NCBI GenBank assembly: GCA_964453155.1
Contig: CAYVQU010000183.1
Span: 1 to 10,146, forward strand
Reading direction: 5' to 3'
DNA: 10,146 nucleotides
Source of the DNA: CAYVQU01 sp964453155
GTDB taxonomy: Bacteria > Chloroflexota > Anaerolineae > Anaerolineales > UBA11858
Shown here: positions 7,021 through 10,146 of the stretch, one piece after another
Layout: each line of letters starts with the position of its first letter
Numbering within the stretch: position 1 is the first letter of the stretch
Position numbers and translations under genes: made by a program
The notes under the pieces: model-generated
The model's input: the letters and a program-made list of their open reading frames with translations, nothing else
Database searches by the model: none
What the model was told of the DNA's origin: nothing

Positions 7021-8436
7021 ATGGCTAAAACCCAAACTCGTTACGTCTGTAAAGAATGTGGGCGGATTTCGCCCCGCTATATGGGGAAATGTCCCAAATG
7101 TAGTGCCTATAACAGCTTCGAAGAAGAAGTCATCGCGGCGCCGACCAAGACCAAATCCCGTGCCCCACGGGGCCTCTCCGGCCGCTCTAAACCTCAGCGG
7201 ATCGGGGAGATCAGCGGCGATGCTGAAGAGCGGGTGCCGGTTCCGATTGAAGAATTCGCCCGCGTGTTGGGCGGGGGTATCGTTCCTGGCTCCGTCGTGT
7301 TAATCGGCGGTGACCCCGGCATCGGGAAATCAACGCTACTCCTGCAAACGGCGGTCGCATTGGCGAAAGCCAACACCGTGTTGTACGTCTCTGGCGAAGA
7401 ATCCGAACGTCAAATCAAAATGCGCGGGGTTCGGATTCTGAAAAATCTCCCTCCCGTTGACGGAGGGGACCAGGGGGTGGGATTCCCCGATGAGTTGTTC
7501 TTGGTTACCGAGACCAATTTGGACGTCATCATGGATCACGTTCAGGAGGTCAAACCCCAATTGCTGATCGTAGACTCGATCCAGACGACCTATTTCCCGG
7601 AGAAAGATTCCTCGGCGGGATCCGTGTCACAGGTGCGGGAGACGGCCGCCCAACTGCGGGAGTTGGCCAAATCCTCGGGGATCACGGTTTTCATCATTGG
7701 TCATGTCACTAAGGAAGGGGCAATTGCTGGCCCGCGGGTGCTGGAGCACATTGTGGATACGGTCTTGTATCTCGAAGGCGATCGCTACCAAAGTTACCGT
7801 TTGTTGCGGTCAGTGAAAAATCGGTTCGGTGCTACAGCTGAAGTGGGCGTGTTTGAGATGCAGGAACGCGGTTTGGTGGAAGTATCGAATCCCTCCGAAG
7901 CTTTTCTGGCCGAACGGATGTTTAACGCCCCCGGCTCATCGATCGCAGTCACGATGGAAGGTACTCGCCCTTTGCTAGTTGAAATTCAGGGCCTGACCAG
8001 CCCAACGTCCTTTGGTAACCCCCGCCGGACGCCGAATGGGATCGACTTCAACCGTCTGCTGCTAACCACTGCGGTGCTAACTCGTCGCGTCGGCATTCGG
8101 CTGGCGGAACAAGATGTTTTTGTCAATGTGGTCGGCGGCTTGAAAATCAGCGAACCGGCCGCGGATTTAGCCGTGGCCCTGGCGATTGCGTCCTCAGTTA
8201 AAGATCAACCGGTGCGGGCCGATGCCGTGATGATCGGCGAAGTGGGGTTAAATGGAGAGTTACGGGCGGTCGGCCAGATGACGGCCCGGTTGCGGGAAGC
8301 TGAAAAATTAGGTTTCAAAGCTGCTATCGTTCCCCGTAGACTTCGCAAAGGGGAGCCGTGGCCGAAAGGGATTGAAATTTTGGAGGCCCGTAGTCTGCGA
8401 GATGCGCTAAGATTAGGGTTGCTAGATAAGGAATAA
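7021..8436 (+). CDS. radA: DNA repair protein RadA (Sms)
   Basis: A 471-residue RecA-like ATPase of homologous recombination that drives branch migration and D-loop extension. An N-terminal C4 zinc finger (CKEC at 10-13, CPKC at 24-27) is followed by a RecA-fold core with Walker A GGDPGIGKST at 96-105 and Walker B LLIVDS at 181-186. The RadA signature KNRFG is at 266-270, and a Lon-protease-like domain forms about 300-471 (VNVVGGLKISEPAADLA, GEVGLNGELR). The start is ATG 7021 (MAKTQTRYVC), as RadA proteins usually begin MAK. The upstream ATG 7009 lies in the promoter -10 box. No ribosome binding site is present, in line with leaderless translation. Residues 143-157 seem to be a Gly/Pro/Asp-rich insertion relative to the B. 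subtilis and E. coli proteins as I recall them. Transcription ends at a bidirectional terminator. Confidence 0.95.
   Translation: MAKTQTRYVCKECGRISPRYMGKCPKCSAYNSFEEEVIAAPTKTKSRAPRGLSGRSKPQRIGEISGDAEERVPVPIEEFARVLGGGIVPGSVVLIGGDPGIGKSTLLLQTAVALAKANTVLYVSGEESERQIKMRGVRILKNLPPVDGGDQGVGFPDELFLVTETNLDVIMDHVQEVKPQLLIVDSIQTTYFPEKDSSAGSVSQVRETAAQLRELAKSSGITVFIIGHVTKEGAIAGPRVLEHIVDTVLYLEGDRYQSYRLLRSVKNRFGATAEVGVFEMQERGLVEVSNPSEAFLAERMFNAPGSSIAVTMEGTRPLLVEIQGLTSPTSFGNPRRTPNGIDFNRLLLTTAVLTRRVGIRLAEQDVFVNVVGGLKISEPAADLAVALAIASSVKDQPVRADAVMIGEVGLNGELRAVGQMTARLREAEKLGFKAAIVPRRLRKGEPWPKGIEILEARSLRDALRLGLLDKE
7447..7485 (+). repeat. Palindromic G-rich element inside radA
   Basis: CCCTCC (7449-7454) pairs with GGAGGG (7462-7467), and a run of G-rich blocks follows up to 7481. 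It encodes roughly residues 143-154 (LPPVDGGDQGVG), where RadA appears to have extra residues. The pattern of C-rich arm, short loop, G-rich arm and GGGGGTGGG resembles dispersed intergenic palindromes. Its origin as an in-frame insertion is inference. Confidence 0.4.
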
Positions 8437-8465
8437 AAACTCACTGCACTGCAGCGAGTTTTTTT
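8437..8465. terminator. Bidirectional terminator between radA and the amylase gene
   Basis: AAACTC (8437-8442) pairs with GAGTTT (8456-8461) and CTGC with GCAG over the loop ACT, with one A-C mismatch. Seven T (8459-8465) follow on the plus strand, and A-rich bases at 8435-8439 give a T-run for the minus strand. It lies directly after the radA stop and 11 bases after the end of the convergent gene. Confidence 0.85.
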
Positions 8466-8476
8466 ATGCACTGAAA

Positions 8477-10146
8477 TTATTTTTGGTACAGCACAATATC
8501 ATCGAAAGTGACATCCCCATCCGAGTTGCCGAGTTCGATGACGAAACGGGGGGCGTTGTCGGTTTTGGCCATCATAGTGAAGCTGAATTCGTAGGTTGTT
8601 GAATCGGTAGAGAGGGAAATACTCTCAATTGCATAGGTATCGAAGCTGCCACCGTCATGCTGGAAGGCCAGTTGGATCGAACGGGGTTTTTCGGCCGCGG
8701 CCGTAAACGTCACCACGTAGGTTTTGCCCTGAACTAATTCGATCAGGGGTTGGAGAATTTGGATGTTCCAGTGATCGGAACCTTTGCTGGCAATCTCAAC
8801 CTGCAAAGTCCCATCGACCGGGTTGAATTCGGCGGAAGCCCCACTGCCGGCATGGACGTAGGAGAGCCAGCCGTCAAACCCGGCGGAGAAATCACCGTTG
8901 AGGAGGAGATTAACCGGCTCAGAACGCTGAGGGGGGGCTTCACTTTGGGCGGCCGCACCCGCCTCAATGTCAGTGAAGATGATGACGCTGGCTTCGTAAA
9001 GTTCAAGAGTGGCGATCAACGAACCAAAGTCTTCGGTTACCACCGATTTACCAGTTTCAAAAACATCCACCAAATTCGGATAGGCGGCGATCTGCTCCTG
9101 TGCGGTTGCGAGATCAACCGTCACTTCTTGGGGTTGGTCACTGAAATTTAGTGTTGAAATCGCAATGCTATTCTTACTGATCGTGGCATAGGAATTGACT
9201 TTGGTGGCGTTGGTATTCGGTAAGACCACCATTTGGGACTCATTGTCGATGTAGTTCTTACGGGCGTTGATGAGTTGGGTGAAGTAGGCCTCTGTATCAT
9301 TGGGATCGGCGATCATGATCCCTTCCATGCGCTCAGGTTGGGCATGTTCGGCGCCGCCGTAGATCAGGGGGATACCGGGGGCGGTGAAGATGATCGTGTG
9401 CCCGAGTTTTGAACGGGGGATATCCAATATCGTGGCGGCTCGTTCCAGGTCATGATTTTCGATAAACCGCAGCGGCAAAGCCCGCGGGGGATATTCATCC
9501 GTCAGGATGGCATTGAGTTGGGCAATCGAGCGCCAACCACTGAGCGCGCCCAGGAGGCCTTTGCTTTCTTCAAAGGGGCGCAATTCCCAGTCATAGGCCG
9601 CGGCAAAGCGGTCGTCGAACAATATACTCTTGTCGTGTTCGGTGGAACCGGTGAACTCCCAGCCACTATTGGATGACGGGGCTTCGGCCAACATGAAGAT
9701 CTCGGGCTTAATATTTTTCAACCGCCGGTTCAGATTGATCCAGAATGTGGCCGAATCTTGTTCGACACCCCAAGCCACATCGCAGCGATAGCCGTCGATA
9801 TCATAGTTTATGACCCAGTATTCAGCGACTTGGGTGAGATATTCCTGCACGGCGGGATTATCCACATTGATATTGGGACCATCGACCCAGCTGTAGTAAT
9901 ATTTGTGGTTTGATTCACCGGGAACACCAGTCCACTGGTAAAAATGGGCATAGGGGGACTCGGCTTTATTAGCAAGTACATCCTGAAAGAAGGGATGTTG
10001 GTCCCAGGTGTGATTGAAAACCAAATCGAGAACGATGCGGAGGCCCTTTTCATGCGCCAGATCAACCATCCGTTTAAAATTTCCCTCCGAACCGACAATA
10101 CCTTCGCCAAAAAGGCGGATAAAAACGGCTTCTCGTAGTAAAGTTG
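8477..10146 (-). CDS. GH13 alpha-amylase-family enzyme with C-terminal CBM4/9-like module, 5' end missing
   Basis: The frame stays open to the right edge: 25 residues before the Met at 10069 still read like GH13 (GSEGNFKRMVD), so that Met is internal. The visible part is 555 residues. Counting from the edge, region I is LDLVFNHT at 39-46, region II DGYRCD gives the nucleophile Asp122, region III gives the acid/base Glu154 (FMLAEAP), and region IV FIENHD gives Asp232. All three catalytic acids are present. A beta-sandwich domain C follows (about 320-393), then a linker, then a jelly-roll module at about 411-555 (NLLLNGDFSAGFDGW start, VTFDDIVLY end) typical of CBM4/9. The family hydrolyses or rearranges alpha-glucans; the exact specificity cannot be told. 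A sugar-binding module suggests a secreted enzyme acting on polymer, but any signal peptide lies outside the window. The position before the nucleophile is Cys rather than the usual hydrophobic residue. It is convergent with radA. Confidence 0.9.
   Translation of the reverse strand, partial: TLLREAVFIRLFGEGIVGSEGNFKRMVDLAHEKGLRIVLDLVFNHTWDQHPFFQDVLANKAESPYAHFYQWTGVPGESNHKYYYSWVDGPNINVDNPAVQEYLTQVAEYWVINYDIDGYRCDVAWGVEQDSATFWINLNRRLKNIKPEIFMLAEAPSSNSGWEFTGSTEHDKSILFDDRFAAAYDWELRPFEESKGLLGALSGWRSIAQLNAILTDEYPPRALPLRFIENHDLERAATILDIPRSKLGHTIIFTAPGIPLIYGGAEHAQPERMEGIMIADPNDTEAYFTQLINARKNYIDNESQMVVLPNTNATKVNSYATISKNSIAISTLNFSDQPQEVTVDLATAQEQIAAYPNLVDVFETGKSVVTEDFGSLIATLELYEASVIIFTDIEAGAAAQSEAPPQRSEPVNLLLNGDFSAGFDGWLSYVHAGSGASAEFNPVDGTLQVEIASKGSDHWNIQILQPLIELVQGKTYVVTFTAAAEKPRSIQLAFQHDGGSFDTYAIESISLSTDSTTYEFSFTMMAKTDNAPRFVIELGNSDGDVTFDDIVLYQK

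Overview
The window comes from a bacterial chromosome. The best guess is Chloroflexota, probably Anaerolineae-like. The reasons are a four-domain S1 protein with an acidic tail, clpC directly upstream of radA, a multi-pass spermidine-synthase-like membrane protein, and short palindromic repeats of a kind I associate with that phylum. This placement is inference from gene content, not from any search. Promoters look like ordinary sigma-70 type (TATAAT or TAGAAT boxes, some with an extended -10).

Layout, left to right. Bases 1-124 hold the end of an upstream unit and an extended -10 promoter. Bases 125-2242 (+) encode a 705-residue membrane protein with a spermidine-synthase-like soluble domain between two membrane-helix blocks. 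Bases 2243-2560 are intergenic, with two hairpins and the strong rpsA promoter. Bases 2561-3964 (+) encode an S1-domain protein (rpsA-like), closed by a strong terminator. Bases 3965-4354 hold the predicted clpC promoter and a leader of about 250 nt rich in palindromes. Bases 4355-6862 (+) encode the ClpC AAA+ unfoldase. Bases 6863-7020 hold a terminator, a repeat-derived inverted repeat and the radA promoter. Bases 7021-8436 (+) encode RadA. A bidirectional terminator at 8437-8465 separates it from the convergent (-) gene at 8477-10146, the 3' part of a GH13 alpha-amylase-family enzyme ending in a CBM4/9-like module. That gene runs off the right edge.

The core genes are housekeeping: translation (S1), protein quality control (ClpC) and recombination repair (RadA). 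The clpC-radA order recalls the Firmicutes ctsR-mcsA-mcsB-clpC-radA cluster, but here each gene seems to have its own promoter and terminator and no ctsR, mcsA or mcsB lies between them. The two flanking genes, the membrane protein and the amylase, look unrelated to them.

I found no clearly new multi-gene system. The points most worth a second look are regulatory and structural: a radA promoter whose -10 box lies so close to the start that the mRNA should be nearly leaderless; an apparent in-frame palindromic insertion inside radA; a clpC leader carrying several perfect palindromes; a 10-bp dyad spanning the rpsA promoter and ribosome binding site; and loss of a catalytic Asp in the spermidine-synthase-like domain.
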